Assembly (NCBI RefSeq): GCF_001483755.1
Contig: NZ_LQBK01000022.1
Coordinates: forward strand, 195,992 to 259,991
Direction of reading: 5' to 3'
DNA length: 64,000 bases
Source of the DNA: Kocuria rosea subsp. polaris
Lineage (GTDB): Bacteria > Actinomycetota > Actinomycetes > Actinomycetales > Micrococcaceae
Under the pieces are notes generated by a model. That model was not told the DNA's origin. It did not search any database and saw nothing but the letters and a program-made list of their open reading frames with translations. The position numbers and the translations under genes are program-made. This document shows positions 7,291 to 16,110 of this stretch, piece after piece; the first letter of the stretch is position 1; every line of letters starts with the position of its first letter.

Positions 7291-8934
7291 TCAGATCCAG
7301 GCGTCGAACCACATCCGCTCCCGCCACTGGGCGTACTCGACGGTCTCCGCGTACCAGATCGGCGCGAAGTGCGCGCTCAGCAGCAGCACCGCGGCCGTGA
7401 ACACGCCGACCAGCGCGAGGCCCGCGCGCCGACGCCGCACGGTGTCCCCGGGCCGGCCCAGGACCAGGCCGAGCATGCCGGCGAGCACGAGCATCAGGAC
7501 CGGCTGCACGGGCAGCGCGTAGAAGTAGTACATGGTGCGCTCGGGGAACAGGAACCAGGGCAGGTACCCGGCAGCGAACACGCCGGTCAGCGCCCCGAAG
7601 CGCCAGTCCCGCCGCACCGCCCACAGCCACGCGGCCACGAGCACGGCGGCGATCGCCGTCCACCACAGCAGCGGGTTGCCGATGTTGAGGATCGCCTGCG
7701 AGCAGTGCTCCGCCGCGCACCCGGCCGTGCCCCGCTCCGGGTCCTCGTAGAAGTAGGAGGTGGGCCGGCCCAGGGTGAGCCACAGCCACGGCAGCGCCTC
7801 GTAGGAGTGGTCGGTGCCCAGGCCGCTGTGGAAGCCGTAGGCGGAGGAGTGGTAGGCCCACAGGGAGCGCAGGGGCGCGGGAAGCCACTGAGCGCCTTCG
7901 CCCGGGTGCTGCTGCGCCCAGGTGCGGTCGTAGGCGTCCGAGGAGGCGAACCAGCCCGCCCAGGTGGACACGTAGACCACCAGGCCCGTCCCGACGACCG
8001 CGAAGAACGCGGGCACGCCGTCCTTGAGCACCCCGGCGGCCGGCCAGCGCCGCACCCCGGCCACCCGGCGGGCGTTGAGGTCCCACAGCACCGTGAGCAC
8101 CCCCAGCGCCGCCACCAGGAACAGGGCGCTCCACTTCACCCCGACCGCGAGCCCGCAGGCCACGCCCGCCGCGATCCGCCACCAGCGCACGCCCAGCCAC
8201 GGCCCCCACTCCAGGCGCCGCCGCAGCTCTGCGTCCGGGACACGGCCGCCGGGGGGCACGCCCAGCCTGGCGACCAGGCGCCGGCGCCCGTGCTCCCGGT
8301 CCAGCAGGAGCAGCACGAACGCGAGCAGCACGAAGAACATCAGGAAGACGTCCAGCATCGCGAGCCGGGACTGCACCAGGTGCAGCCCGTCCACCGCGGT
8401 GAACAGCCCCGCCAGCGTGGCGACCGTGACCGAGCGGAAGAGCAGCCACCCCGCGGCGCACACCAGCGCGATGGAGAGCGTGCCGACCAGGGCCGCCGAG
8501 AAGCGCCACCCCAGAGGGTCCTCGGCGCCGAACAGCCACATGCCGAAGGCGATGAGCCACTTCCCGGCCGGCGGGTGGACCACGTAGGAGGGGGAGTCCA
8601 GGGCCTCGGGCGGGGTGCCGGCCACGAACTGCTCGTCCGCGCCCTCCGGCCACTGCCGCTCGTAGCCGTGCAGCAGCAGGGAGTAGGAGTCCTTCACGTA
8701 GTAGGTCTCGTCGAAGACGATCGCGTCCGGGTGGGAGAGCCGGTGGAAGCGCAGCAGCCCGCCGAGCAGGACCACCAGCAGCGGGGCCAGCCACGCGAAC
8801 CGGGCCACCGCGGCGGGGGCCGGCAGCAGCCGCTCCCGCAGCGCCGCGGGGGCGAGGGACCCGCGCAGCGTGCCCACCGGTGCCGCGGGCCGAGGCTCCG
8901 GGGCCAGGACTGGGGCGCGCACCGAGGAACTCAC
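7291..8934 (-). CDS. Dolichyl-phosphate-mannose-protein mannosyltransferase (PMT, GT39)
   Basis: Polytopic enzyme that transfers mannose from polyprenyl-phosphate-mannose to Ser/Thr of proteins as they are secreted. 547 residues. The first loop carries the catalytic acidic pair in VFDETYYVKDSY, followed by VHPPAGKWLIAFGMWLFG, both diagnostic. About ten hydrophobic helices follow, and the C-terminal loop has FPERTMYYFYALP typical of the PMT family. The actinobacterial gene is commonly divergent from rsmI, as here, with only 78 nt between starts. GTG at 8934 has no Shine-Dalgarno but a TACGAT -10 element 6 nt upstream, so the mRNA is probably leaderless. Confidence 0.93.
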   Translation of the reverse strand: MSSSVRAPVLAPEPRPAAPVGTLRGSLAPAALRERLLPAPAAVARFAWLAPLLVVLLGGLLRFHRLSHPDAIVFDETYYVKDSYSLLLHGYERQWPEGADEQFVAGTPPEALDSPSYVVHPPAGKWLIAFGMWLFGAEDPLGWRFSAALVGTLSIALVCAAGWLLFRSVTVATLAGLFTAVDGLHLVQSRLAMLDVFLMFFVLLAFVLLLLDREHGRRRLVARLGVPPGGRVPDAELRRRLEWGPWLGVRWWRIAAGVACGLAVGVKWSALFLVAALGVLTVLWDLNARRVAGVRRWPAAGVLKDGVPAFFAVVGTGLVVYVSTWAGWFASSDAYDRTWAQQHPGEGAQWLPAPLRSLWAYHSSAYGFHSGLGTDHSYEALPWLWLTLGRPTSYFYEDPERGTAGCAAEHCSQAILNIGNPLLWWTAIAAVLVAAWLWAVRRDWRFGALTGVFAAGYLPWFLFPERTMYYFYALPVQPVLMLVLAGMLGLVLGRPGDTVRRRRAGLALVGVFTAAVLLLSAHFAPIWYAETVEYAQWRERMWFDAWI

Positions 8935-8940
8935 GGTGTC

Positions 8941-8946
8941 ATCGTA
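8941..8946 (-). promoter_or_regulatory. -10 hexamer of the PMT gene, leaderless arrangement
   Basis: TACGAT on the minus strand with 6 nt to GTG 8934. It faces the rsmI -10 element 54 nt away, making a compact divergent promoter region. Confidence 0.55.
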
Positions 8947-9000
8947 GGGGACGCGTCCCGCCGCCCGCGGACCCCCGGAGTCGCCCCGCGGAGCGCGCCG

Positions 9001-9006
9001 TACAGT
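9001..9006 (+). promoter_or_regulatory. -10 hexamer of rsmI, leaderless arrangement
   Basis: TACAGT, 6 nt (GGAGCC), GTG 9013. The GGAG is too close to the start to act as a normal ribosome binding site. Confidence 0.5.
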
Positions 9007-9012
9007 GGAGCC

Positions 9013-10017
9013 GTGCACACGGAACCTCACGACGACGCCCCCGCCGACGCTCCCGCCGGCTCCGACAGCGACCCCGGCAGCGGCTCCGACGGCGATGCCG
9101 GCAGCGCTTCCGGCGGTGGCTCCGGCAACGGCTCCGGCAACGCTCTCGGCGGCGACGACTTCGGCAGCGGCCCCGCGGGTCCCGGGCAGGTGGTCCTGGC
9201 GGGCACCCCGATCGGCAACCTCGGCGACGCGCCGCCCCGGCTGCGGGCGGCCCTCGAGACCGCGGACGTGCTCGCCGTCGAGGACACCCGGCGGCTGCGC
9301 CGGCTCACCGCCGGCCTCGGCGTCACCACGCGCGGGCGGGTGCTCACCCACCACGAGCACAACGAGGCCGGGCGGGTCGCCGAGCTGCTCGACGCCGTCC
9401 GCGCCGGGAGCACCGTGCTGGTCCTCTCCGACGCCGGGATGCCCACCGTCTCCGACCCCGGCTACCGGCTCGCGGAGGCCGCGGCGGCCGAGGGCCTGAC
9501 CGTCACCGCGATCCCCGGGCCCTCGGCGGTGCTCATGGCCCTGGCCGTGTCCGGCCTGCCCACGGACCGGTTCACGTTCGAGGGCTTTCTGCCGCGGAAG
9601 TCCTCGGAGCGCGCCGGCCGGCTGGCCGAGCTCGACGGCGAGCGGCGCACCATGGTCTTCTACGAGGCGCCGCACCGGCTCGAGGTCATGCTCACCGCGC
9701 TGCGGGACGCCTTCGGGGCCGGCCGCCGGGCGGTCGTCGCCCGGGAGCTCACCAAGCTGCACGAGGAGGTCGTGCGGGGCTCGCTCGCCGAGCTCGTCGA
9801 CTGGTGCGGGCAGGGTCAGGTGCGCGGGGAGATCGCCGTCGTCGTCGCCGGTGCCCCCGCCCCCGAGGCCGCCCGCCCCGAGGACCTCGTGGCCGAGGTC
9901 GAGGCGCTCGTGGCCGGTGGGACACGGCTCAAGGACGCCGCCGGCCAGGTCGCCGCCCGCACGGGCGTGGGCAAGCGGGAGCTCTACGAGACGGTGCTCG
10001 CCTCCCGCAAGGGCTGA
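9013..10017 (+). CDS. rsmI: 16S rRNA (cytidine1402-2'-O)-methyltransferase RsmI
   Basis: Tetrapyrrole-methylase-fold enzyme that 2'-O-methylates C1402 of 16S rRNA in the P site. Signature segments are intact: LAGTPIGNLGDAPPR (start of the SAM fold), AVEDTRRLRRL, VLSDAGMPTVSDPG, IPGPSAVLMALAVSGLP and FYEAPHR. The catalytic domain starts only near residue 57. Residues 8-55 are a Gly/Ser/Asp-rich low-complexity insert absent from standard RsmI, which is about 280 residues against 334 here. Because the promoter places transcription at this GTG, the insert should be translated. It diverges from the PMT gene. Confidence 0.95.
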   Translation: MHTEPHDDAPADAPAGSDSDPGSGSDGDAGSASGGGSGNGSGNALGGDDFGSGPAGPGQVVLAGTPIGNLGDAPPRLRAALETADVLAVEDTRRLRRLTAGLGVTTRGRVLTHHEHNEAGRVAELLDAVRAGSTVLVLSDAGMPTVSDPGYRLAEAAAAEGLTVTAIPGPSAVLMALAVSGLPTDRFTFEGFLPRKSSERAGRLAELDGERRTMVFYEAPHRLEVMLTALRDAFGAGRRAVVARELTKLHEEVVRGSLAELVDWCGQGQVRGEIAVVVAGAPAPEAARPEDLVAEVEALVAGGTRLKDAAGQVAARTGVGKRELYETVLASRKG

Positions 10018-10202
10018 CGAGCGACGGATCCGGGCCCCGCCTCACACGCGGGCCGCGACCCTGTGAGACCGAGTTGACCCGGGACCCCGGCCGGCGACAC
10101 GGTGCGGAAACATCGCCCGTCCAGACTCGGACGTACCGGGACCCGCGCACGTGCGGCGCGGGCCCCGATGTCCTCCCGTCCGTCGAACAACGGAGCCATG
10201 CC

Positions 10203-11045
10203 ATGTCCTACGTGCTGCCCGCAGACTTCGTCACCAAGATGATCGACGCCGGAGAGGCGAAGGTCTTCATGTCCACCCGTGACACCCTGATCAGGGCGTT
10301 CATGGCCGGCGCGATCCTCGCCCTCGCCGCGGCGTTCGCCGTCACGGTCACCGTGCAGACAGGCCAGGCGGTGGTCGGGGCCCTGCTCTTCCCAGTCGGC
10401 TTCTGCCTGCTGTACCTGCTCGGCTTCGATCTCCTGACCGGGGTGTTCACCCTGGTGCCGCTCGCGCTCATCGACAAGCGCCCCGGCGTCACGGTCCGCT
10501 CGATGCTGCGCAACTGGGGTCTGGTGTTCACGGGCAACTTCGCCGGCGCGTTCACCGTGGCCGTGATGATGGCGATCATCTTCACCTACGGCTTCTCCAC
10601 CCCGCCCAACGAGGTCGGCCAGGCCATCGGCTCGATCGGGGAGGGCCGCACCGTCGGCTACGCGGAGTACGGCGCCGCCGGGATGCTCACGCTGTTCGTC
10701 CGGGCCGTGCTGTGCAACTGGATGGTCTCCACCGGGGTGGTCGCCGCCATGATGTCCACGAGCGTCTCCGGCAAGGTGATCGCCATGTGGATGCCCATCC
10801 TGCTGTTCTTCTACATGGGCTTCGAGCACTCGATCGTCAACATGTTCCTGTTCCCCTCCGGTCTCATCCTCGGCGGCGACTTCTCCGTCATGGACTACCT
10901 CGTGTGGAACGAGATCCCCACCGTGCTCGGCAACCTCGTGGGCGGGCTGACCTTCGTGGGGCTCACCCTCTACGCCACGCACGCCCGCACCGGGGCGTCC
11001 CGCGCCCGGCCGGTCCCGCAGGAGGACCGTGTCCCGGTCGCGTGA
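10203..11045 (+). CDS. Formate/nitrite transporter (FNT/NirC-FocA) family channel
   Basis: 280-residue six-helix membrane channel of the FNT family, which moves formate, nitrite or related small monovalent anions. Family features: ADFVTKMIDAGEAK at the N-terminus, the duplicated half-helix segments LLGFDLLTGVF and VLCNWMVSTGV (matching the FNT LVRAxLCNWLV motif), and GFEHSIVNMFLFPSGL near the end. Which anion it moves cannot be told from sequence. ATG at 10203 has GGAG about 8 nt upstream. It stands alone: 185 nt without a gene separate it from rsmI, and a 72-nt hairpin of the repeat family follows its stop. Confidence 0.92.
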   Translation: MSYVLPADFVTKMIDAGEAKVFMSTRDTLIRAFMAGAILALAAAFAVTVTVQTGQAVVGALLFPVGFCLLYLLGFDLLTGVFTLVPLALIDKRPGVTVRSMLRNWGLVFTGNFAGAFTVAVMMAIIFTYGFSTPPNEVGQAIGSIGEGRTVGYAEYGAAGMLTLFVRAVLCNWMVSTGVVAAMMSTSVSGKVIAMWMPILLFFYMGFEHSIVNMFLFPSGLILGGDFSVMDYLVWNEIPTVLGNLVGGLTFVGLTLYATHARTGASRARPVPQEDRVPVA

Positions 11046-11075
11046 GCGAGGCGCCCGGCATCCGGTCCCGCACAG

Positions 11076-11149
11076 CGCCGAGTCCCCCGTGTGCTCGCAA
11101 GTCCCCTGGATCGATCGGGGGGAATTGCGAGCACACGGGGGACTCGGCG
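11076..11149. repeat. Repeat-family locus A: isolated 72-nt stem-loop core
   Basis: Nearly perfect hairpin between two convergent genes. The left arm (from 11077) begins GCCGAGTCCCCC and the right arm ends in its complement at 11148. The 30-bp stem has one mismatch, and the 12-nt loop is TGGATCGATCGG. Its length (72 nt from GCCGAG to CTCGGC) is identical to the cores at the other four loci. There are no flanking 31-bp boxes. It may also act as a bidirectional terminator, but no T-tract follows. Confidence 0.85.
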
Positions 11150-11167
11150 TCCGGCCGGGGACCGTGC

Positions 11168-13594
11168 TCAGCGGCGGGCCGTCACCGATCGGGGGAGCCA
11201 CCGGGCGCGCCACCGGGCCCGCCCGGCGCCGGGGCTGCCGCGCTCGGCCAGGGATGCCCGCAGGGCCGTGACGTCCGCCGGCGCGGCCTCGGGCGACCAC
11301 GCCGCGGTGTCCGGCGCGTAGAGGGCCCGCTCCACGTCCCGGCCGAGGCGCCCCAGCGGCGCCGCGGCCGCCGGGAGCACGGCGCCGAGCCGGTCCACGA
11401 ACGCCCGGGGCGTCTCCGCGGCGGCGCGGCCCACGCCGTGGTCGACGGCGAGGTCCTCGACCTCTGCCCAGCCGGCCAGGGCCCGCTGCGGGGCCGGGGC
11501 CCCGTCGTCGGCCAGGACCCGGAGCCGGCGCCGGCGCCGCCGCGACCGGAGCAGCCGGGGGAGCGCGGCCAGCAGGGCGAGCAGCGCGGCGGCCAGGCCG
11601 CCGGCGAGCCAGGCCGGCCACACCGCCGGGTCGGCGTCCTCCTCGGGCGCCGGCGCGGCGGAGGACTCCGGGGTCGGCACGGCCGTCGGCTCGGCCGAGG
11701 GCGCGTCCGTCTCGGAGCTGTCCGCCGTGCTCGCGGGGGTGGGGGCGTCGGTCGGCTCACCGGTGGGCTCCGCGGTGCCCTCGCCCTCCGGCGACTGCCC
11801 GTCCCCGTCCTGGGAGCCCTCGGCGGCGTAGCCGGGGAGGTCGCCCGTGCCGGGGGTCGGCTCGAAGCGCACCCAGCCGGAGCCCTCGAACCACAGCTCC
11901 GGCCACGCGTGGGCGTCGCGCGGCAGGACCGGAAAGGCGCCCGGGTCCGCGGCGGCCCCGAAGGGCTCCTCGGTCTCCGGCGCGGCGCCCGGAGCCGCGT
12001 CCGCGGCGTCCGTCCCGGTGGCCGGGAGGTAGCCGACCGCCACGCGGGCGGGGATGCCCAGCTCCCGGGCCATGACCGCCATCGCCGGGGCGAAGTGCCC
12101 GGCGTAGCCCGCGCGCACGGCCAGGAACTCCTCGAGGGAGCCCATGCCGCCGGCGTCGTAGCCCTGGGCGAGCGGGGCGTCCACGTCGTAGCGGAACTCG
12201 TCGGAGCGCAGCCACTCCTGCAGGGCCAGAGCCTGGTCGAACGCCGTGGGGGCGTCACCGGCGCGCTCCCGGGCGGCGTCCCGGAGGGCGGCCGGGGTCT
12301 GCTCGGGCAGCTCCCGGTACGGGGCGAGCTCCGGGGTCTCCGGCGCGGCAGGGGCCTCGCGCAGCCGCGCGGAGGTGGGCTCGGGGGCGACCGAGCGGAC
12401 CTCGTAGGCCGTGCCCTCCGGGGGGATCCGCTCCCCGAGCACGGCGAGGTCCCGGGGGCTCCAGTCCCAGTCGCCGTCCTCGAGCCCCGTCACGCCCACG
12501 GGCGCCCACGGCAGCGGCAGCCAGCGCTCCGACCAGTCCCGCAGCTCCACGGCGGTGGTGCGCTCGGGGCCGTCGCCCACCGGCTGCAGCGGGGTGGGCG
12601 CGAGGTCGCCGGGCCCGGGTTCCAGCCCGGTGCTGTCCGGGAACCACTCCGCGCCGGAGAAGTCGGCCAGGGCGAGCACCCGCAGCAGCTCGGGCTCACC
12701 GGTGCTCGTGGTGTACTCCAGGCGCGGCAGCTGCTCCGCGGAGCGCAGGTCCTGGCCCACGGCCCGCAACGGGCCCACCCCGGAGGCGCGCTCGCCCGCG
12801 AGGCCGCTGCCCTGCGGGAACGCGCCGTTGACGAAACCGGGGACCAGGCCCGGGACCAGCAGGGTCACGGCGAGCACCCCGGCGCCCACCACCAGGGCCC
12901 GCGGCCAGCTGCCCGGCGCCGCCGCGGTGCGGGGCTCCCGCACCGCGCCGAAGCGCCGTCCGCCGCCGAGCAGGACCAGGGCGGCGAGCACGGCGGCCGC
13001 CGTCCCGGCCGCCCCCACGCTCTCCGGGAGCACCAGGGCGGGCACCACCAGCAGCGCCAGCACGCCGAACGCGCTGAGCCCCGGCAGCCGCAGCGCCACG
13101 AGCACGGTGTCCACGAACAGGGTCACGACCCCGGCCACCAGGGCCGCGACGAACGCGAGCGCCGCGGCGTCCGGGTACGGGGCGGGCCGCTCCGCGGCGA
13201 CCCCGGCGGCTTCCCGCCACAGCTGCGCGGCGAGCCCCAGGCTCCCGGGGGTGGGGACCAGGCCGAGCAGCGCGGGCTCCCGCAGGAACAGCACCGTGAG
13301 CACGAGCACCAGGGCGCCGGCGCCGAACAGCGGGGCCAGCGCGCCCGGCAGCCGCAGCACCCGGGACGTCGCGGTCGCGGCGACCACGGCGAGGGCGGCG
13401 AGCAGCGACCCCGGCACCCACCCGGTGCCGTCGAGGACGCCGGTCAGGGCCACGAGGGACAGCCAGACCGCAGCGAGGACCGTGCCGGCCAGGCCCAGGA
13501 CGGCGCCCACCGGGCGGCGGACCTGCGTTCCCGGGGTCTCCGGCGGCCCGGCGGCGACCGGTGCGGCCGACGGGGCGCGGACGGCGGCGCTCAC
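11168..13594 (-). CDS. Transglutaminase-like membrane protein lacking the catalytic cysteine
   Basis: 808-residue protein of the TgpA-like family: about six N-terminal helices (30-260), an extracytoplasmic transglutaminase-fold domain (about 430-580), a Ser/Thr/Pro/Glu linker, one helix (near 660) and a DUF4129-type C-terminus. In active members the domain reads G-[YF]-C-x-x-F-A. Here it is GYAGHFAP with Ala498 (codon GCC, 12101-12103) in place of the nucleophile. The His is present (DAHAWPELW, His562) and the acid position is Glu (VRFEPTP). It is probably a pseudoenzyme. It overlaps the upstream DUF58 gene by 4 nt (GTGA) and ends the moxR operon. Confidence 0.88.
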   Translation of the reverse strand: MSAAVRAPSAAPVAAGPPETPGTQVRRPVGAVLGLAGTVLAAVWLSLVALTGVLDGTGWVPGSLLAALAVVAATATSRVLRLPGALAPLFGAGALVLVLTVLFLREPALLGLVPTPGSLGLAAQLWREAAGVAAERPAPYPDAAALAFVAALVAGVVTLFVDTVLVALRLPGLSAFGVLALLVVPALVLPESVGAAGTAAAVLAALVLLGGGRRFGAVREPRTAAAPGSWPRALVVGAGVLAVTLLVPGLVPGFVNGAFPQGSGLAGERASGVGPLRAVGQDLRSAEQLPRLEYTTSTGEPELLRVLALADFSGAEWFPDSTGLEPGPGDLAPTPLQPVGDGPERTTAVELRDWSERWLPLPWAPVGVTGLEDGDWDWSPRDLAVLGERIPPEGTAYEVRSVAPEPTSARLREAPAAPETPELAPYRELPEQTPAALRDAARERAGDAPTAFDQALALQEWLRSDEFRYDVDAPLAQGYDAGGMGSLEEFLAVRAGYAGHFAPAMAVMARELGIPARVAVGYLPATGTDAADAAPGAAPETEEPFGAAADPGAFPVLPRDAHAWPELWFEGSGWVRFEPTPGTGDLPGYAAEGSQDGDGQSPEGEGTAEPTGEPTDAPTPASTADSSETDAPSAEPTAVPTPESSAAPAPEEDADPAVWPAWLAGGLAAALLALLAALPRLLRSRRRRRRLRVLADDGAPAPQRALAGWAEVEDLAVDHGVGRAAAETPRAFVDRLGAVLPAAAAPLGRLGRDVERALYAPDTAAWSPEAAPADVTALRASLAERGSPGAGRARWRARWLPRSVTARR

Positions 13595-14964
13595 CGGACG
13601 GCTCCGGCCGTGCGGGCCCCGGTGCCCAGCTGCGCCCACGCGTCCTCGGGCGCGGCGGAGGCCGGCACGACGACGACGGACCAGCCCGCCGCCTCCAGCA
13701 CTGCCGCCCCGTCCGGGTCCCGGCCGGGGGAGGAGCCCACCAGCACGGCGCTGCCGGCGGCGGCCCGCTGCGTGCCGCCCAGGACCCGGTCGGCGGCCGG
13801 CGCGGAGAGGTCCCCGGAGACCAGCAGCACCGGGTGGACCAGGCCGTCCCGGTCGAACCGGTCGGCCAGCGCGTCCTCGGCGGTCCCGCCGGTGGCCGAG
13901 GTCCGCGGCGCGGGCTCCGGACGCACCCGCGCCAGTCCGTGCCGGGCGTCCTCGGCGCCGTCGTCGGTGACGGCGGTGACGGCCGCGGTGCGGGCGGGTG
14001 CGTCGTCGTCGTCCTCGCCGCCGCGGGGGAGCGGGCGGCCGAAGGTGTCGAGGGCGTGCACGGCGGTCTCGCGCTGGGTGAGGTGCTCGAGCACGGCGGC
14101 GGTGAAGGACACGGCCCACTCGAACTCCGCGGTGCTGGGGAGCACGCCCGCCCACAGCCGCTCCCCGGGCCAGGAGGCCTCGTCGCGGTCCAGGACCAGG
14201 ACGAGGCGGCGGGTGCTGCGGGGGTCCTCCTGGCGGACCATCAGCCGGCCCTGCTTGGCGGAGGCGGCCCAGTGGACCCGCCGCATGGGGTCCCCGTGCC
14301 GGTACTCGCGGGTGGTGACGTTGTCGGGGCCCGGCTGCGGCTGCGCCGTCCGGGACGGGTCGGTGCCGGACTCCCGCAGCCGGTCGGCGCTGATCTCCGG
14401 CAGCTCCACGGGGTCCGGGGCCACGTGCAGGGACGTCCGCTCGGAGGCGTCGAGCAGCTCGGCGGCGAGCCCGAACGGGTCGGCGACCCGCACCGTGGCC
14501 GGGCCCAGGGCGTACACGCCGCGGCGGCGCGGCCGCACCGTGTAGGCGGCGGGCTCCCCGCTCGCCGTCACGCTCAGCTCGCGGTCCCCGCCCAGCGGCT
14601 CGGGCACCGTCTCGTGCACGGCCACCGCACCGGTGATCGTGCCGCCGCGCCGGGTCCGGTGCCGCACGCGCAGCCGGACCACGGCCGAGTCCCCGGCCGT
14701 CACGAGCGCCGGCTCCACGCCGCGCTTGAGCAGCACCCTCGGCTTGACCACGTACAGGGACAGCGCCGCGAACAGCGGGGCCCCGCCCAGGAACAGGGCC
14801 AGCGCCAGCACGTCCTTGCGGCCCAGCCAGGTGGCCAGCAGCAGGCACAGCGCGCCCGCCCCGAGGAACGCCCAGCCGCGCCCCGTGAACCGGGCACGGG
14901 AGTCCACGGGCTGCTCCGCCCGCTCGCCCTCCGCCGCCGGGCCCGGATCCGGCCGGCGGCTCAT
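13591..14964 (-). CDS. DUF58 domain protein
   Basis: 457-residue membrane-anchored protein with two N-terminal helices (about 28-68) and a DUF58/von Willebrand-A-like domain. The family hallmark YRHGDPMRRVHWAASAKQG is intact near residue 225, followed by VLVLDRDEA. DUF58 proteins work with MoxR ATPases, probably as the factor that the ATPase remodels. ATG at 14964 overlaps the moxR stop (ATGA), and its own stop overlaps the transglutaminase-like gene (GTGA), so the three genes should be translationally coupled. An insert of about five acidic residues (GGEDDDDAP) interrupts the C-terminal half. Confidence 0.9.
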   Translation of the reverse strand: MSRRPDPGPAAEGERAEQPVDSRARFTGRGWAFLGAGALCLLLATWLGRKDVLALALFLGGAPLFAALSLYVVKPRVLLKRGVEPALVTAGDSAVVRLRVRHRTRRGGTITGAVAVHETVPEPLGGDRELSVTASGEPAAYTVRPRRRGVYALGPATVRVADPFGLAAELLDASERTSLHVAPDPVELPEISADRLRESGTDPSRTAQPQPGPDNVTTREYRHGDPMRRVHWAASAKQGRLMVRQEDPRSTRRLVLVLDRDEASWPGERLWAGVLPSTAEFEWAVSFTAAVLEHLTQRETAVHALDTFGRPLPRGGEDDDDAPARTAAVTAVTDDGAEDARHGLARVRPEPAPRTSATGGTAEDALADRFDRDGLVHPVLLVSGDLSAPAADRVLGGTQRAAAGSAVLVGSSPGRDPDGAAVLEAAGWSVVVVPASAAPEDAWAQLGTGARTAGAVR

Positions 14965-15911
14965 CGGGTCCGGGGGGTGTGCTCGGCCGGGACCCGCACC
15001 TCGTCCAGCACCGCCCGCACCAGCTCCTCCGCGGAGTCCGTGCCGGCGCGGCGGTCCAGGATCAGGCGGTGGGCGAGCACGGGCACCGCGACCGCCCGCA
15101 CGTCGTCGGGCAGGACGTACTCCCGCCCGCTCAGGGCGGCCTCCGCGCGGGCCGCGGCCTGCAGCTGGAGCAGCGCCCGGGGACTGGCGCCCAGCCGGAT
15201 CTGCGGGTGCGAGCGCGTGGCCTGGCCCAGGGCCACCACGTAGGCGCGCACCGCGTCCGAGACGTGGATGCCGCGCACGTGCTCCACCAGGCGGGCCGCG
15301 TCCTCGACGGAGACCACCGGCTGCAGGCCCGCCAGCGGGGAGCCGCCGCCGTGGTCGGTGAGCATCGTCATCTCCGACTCGGTGTCCGGGTAGCCCATCG
15401 AGATCCGGGCCGTGAACCGGTCCCGCTGCGCCTCCGGCAGCGGGAACGTGCCGTCCATCTCCACGGGGTTCTGCGTGGCCACCACCATGAACGGGCTCGA
15501 CAGCCGGTAGGTGGTGCCGTCCGCCGTGACCTGCCCCTCCGCCATGCACTCGAGCAGCGCGGACTGGGTCTTGGCCGAGGCGCGGTTGATCTCGTCCCCG
15601 ATCACCACGTTGGCGAACACCGGGCCCGGCTTGAACTCGAACTCGCGGCGGGCCTGGTCGTAGACCGAGACGCCCGTGATGTCCGTGGGCAGCAGGTCCG
15701 GGGTGAACTGCACGCGCGAGACCGTGCCGCCGATCGCGCTCGCCAGCGTGCGCGCCAGCATGGTCTTGCCCACGCCCGGCACGTCCTCGACCAGCAGGTG
15801 CCCGCCGGCCAGCAGCACGCTCAGGGCCGTGCGCGCCGCCTCGGGCTTGCCGTCGATCACCGCGTTGATCCGGTCCAGGATCGTCTGCGTGTACTGGGGG
15901 AAGGACTCCAT
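14961..15911 (-). CDS. MoxR-family AAA+ ATPase
   Basis: 316-residue MoxR AAA+ ATPase, a chaperone-like motor that usually activates a VWA/DUF58 partner. Walker A EDVPGVGKTMLART (near residue 48), Walker B VVIGDEINRA, sensor VATQNPVEMDGT and arginine-finger region LPEAQRDRF are all intact. ATG at 15911 is set by GAGGAG 4-9 nt upstream; the frame is open further upstream but reads as Arg-rich non-coding sequence. First gene of the moxR-DUF58-transglutaminase operon, divergent from tatD. The 200-nt gap between them has the promoter region for both, with no confident boxes. Confidence 0.95.
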   Translation of the reverse strand: MESFPQYTQTILDRINAVIDGKPEAARTALSVLLAGGHLLVEDVPGVGKTMLARTLASAIGGTVSRVQFTPDLLPTDITGVSVYDQARREFEFKPGPVFANVVIGDEINRASAKTQSALLECMAEGQVTADGTTYRLSSPFMVVATQNPVEMDGTFPLPEAQRDRFTARISMGYPDTESEMTMLTDHGGGSPLAGLQPVVSVEDAARLVEHVRGIHVSDAVRAYVVALGQATRSHPQIRLGASPRALLQLQAAARAEAALSGREYVLPDDVRAVAVPVLAHRLILDRRAGTDSAEELVRAVLDEVRVPAEHTPRTR

Positions 15912-16110
15912 GGGCTCCTCGGCTTCCTGCTCGGGCTGCTGCTCCCAGTATGTCCGCACGGGGCGCAGCTCGTAGATTGGTCGGGGCGGAACGTGCCCGC
16001 GTGTTCCGCCCCGGTCCCGGACCGGCCGGAGCTCACCGGATCTGTCCGTCTCTTCGCGACCCGCTCTTTTCCTTCTCCGTTTCCTCCCGACCCTTTCCGA
16101 GGTGCCGCCC

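Noticed and set aside
10018-10202. Small RNA or riboswitch upstream of the FNT channel gene
   Set aside because: The 185-nt gap has G+C-rich short hairpins but no recognisable riboswitch core or terminator-like element.
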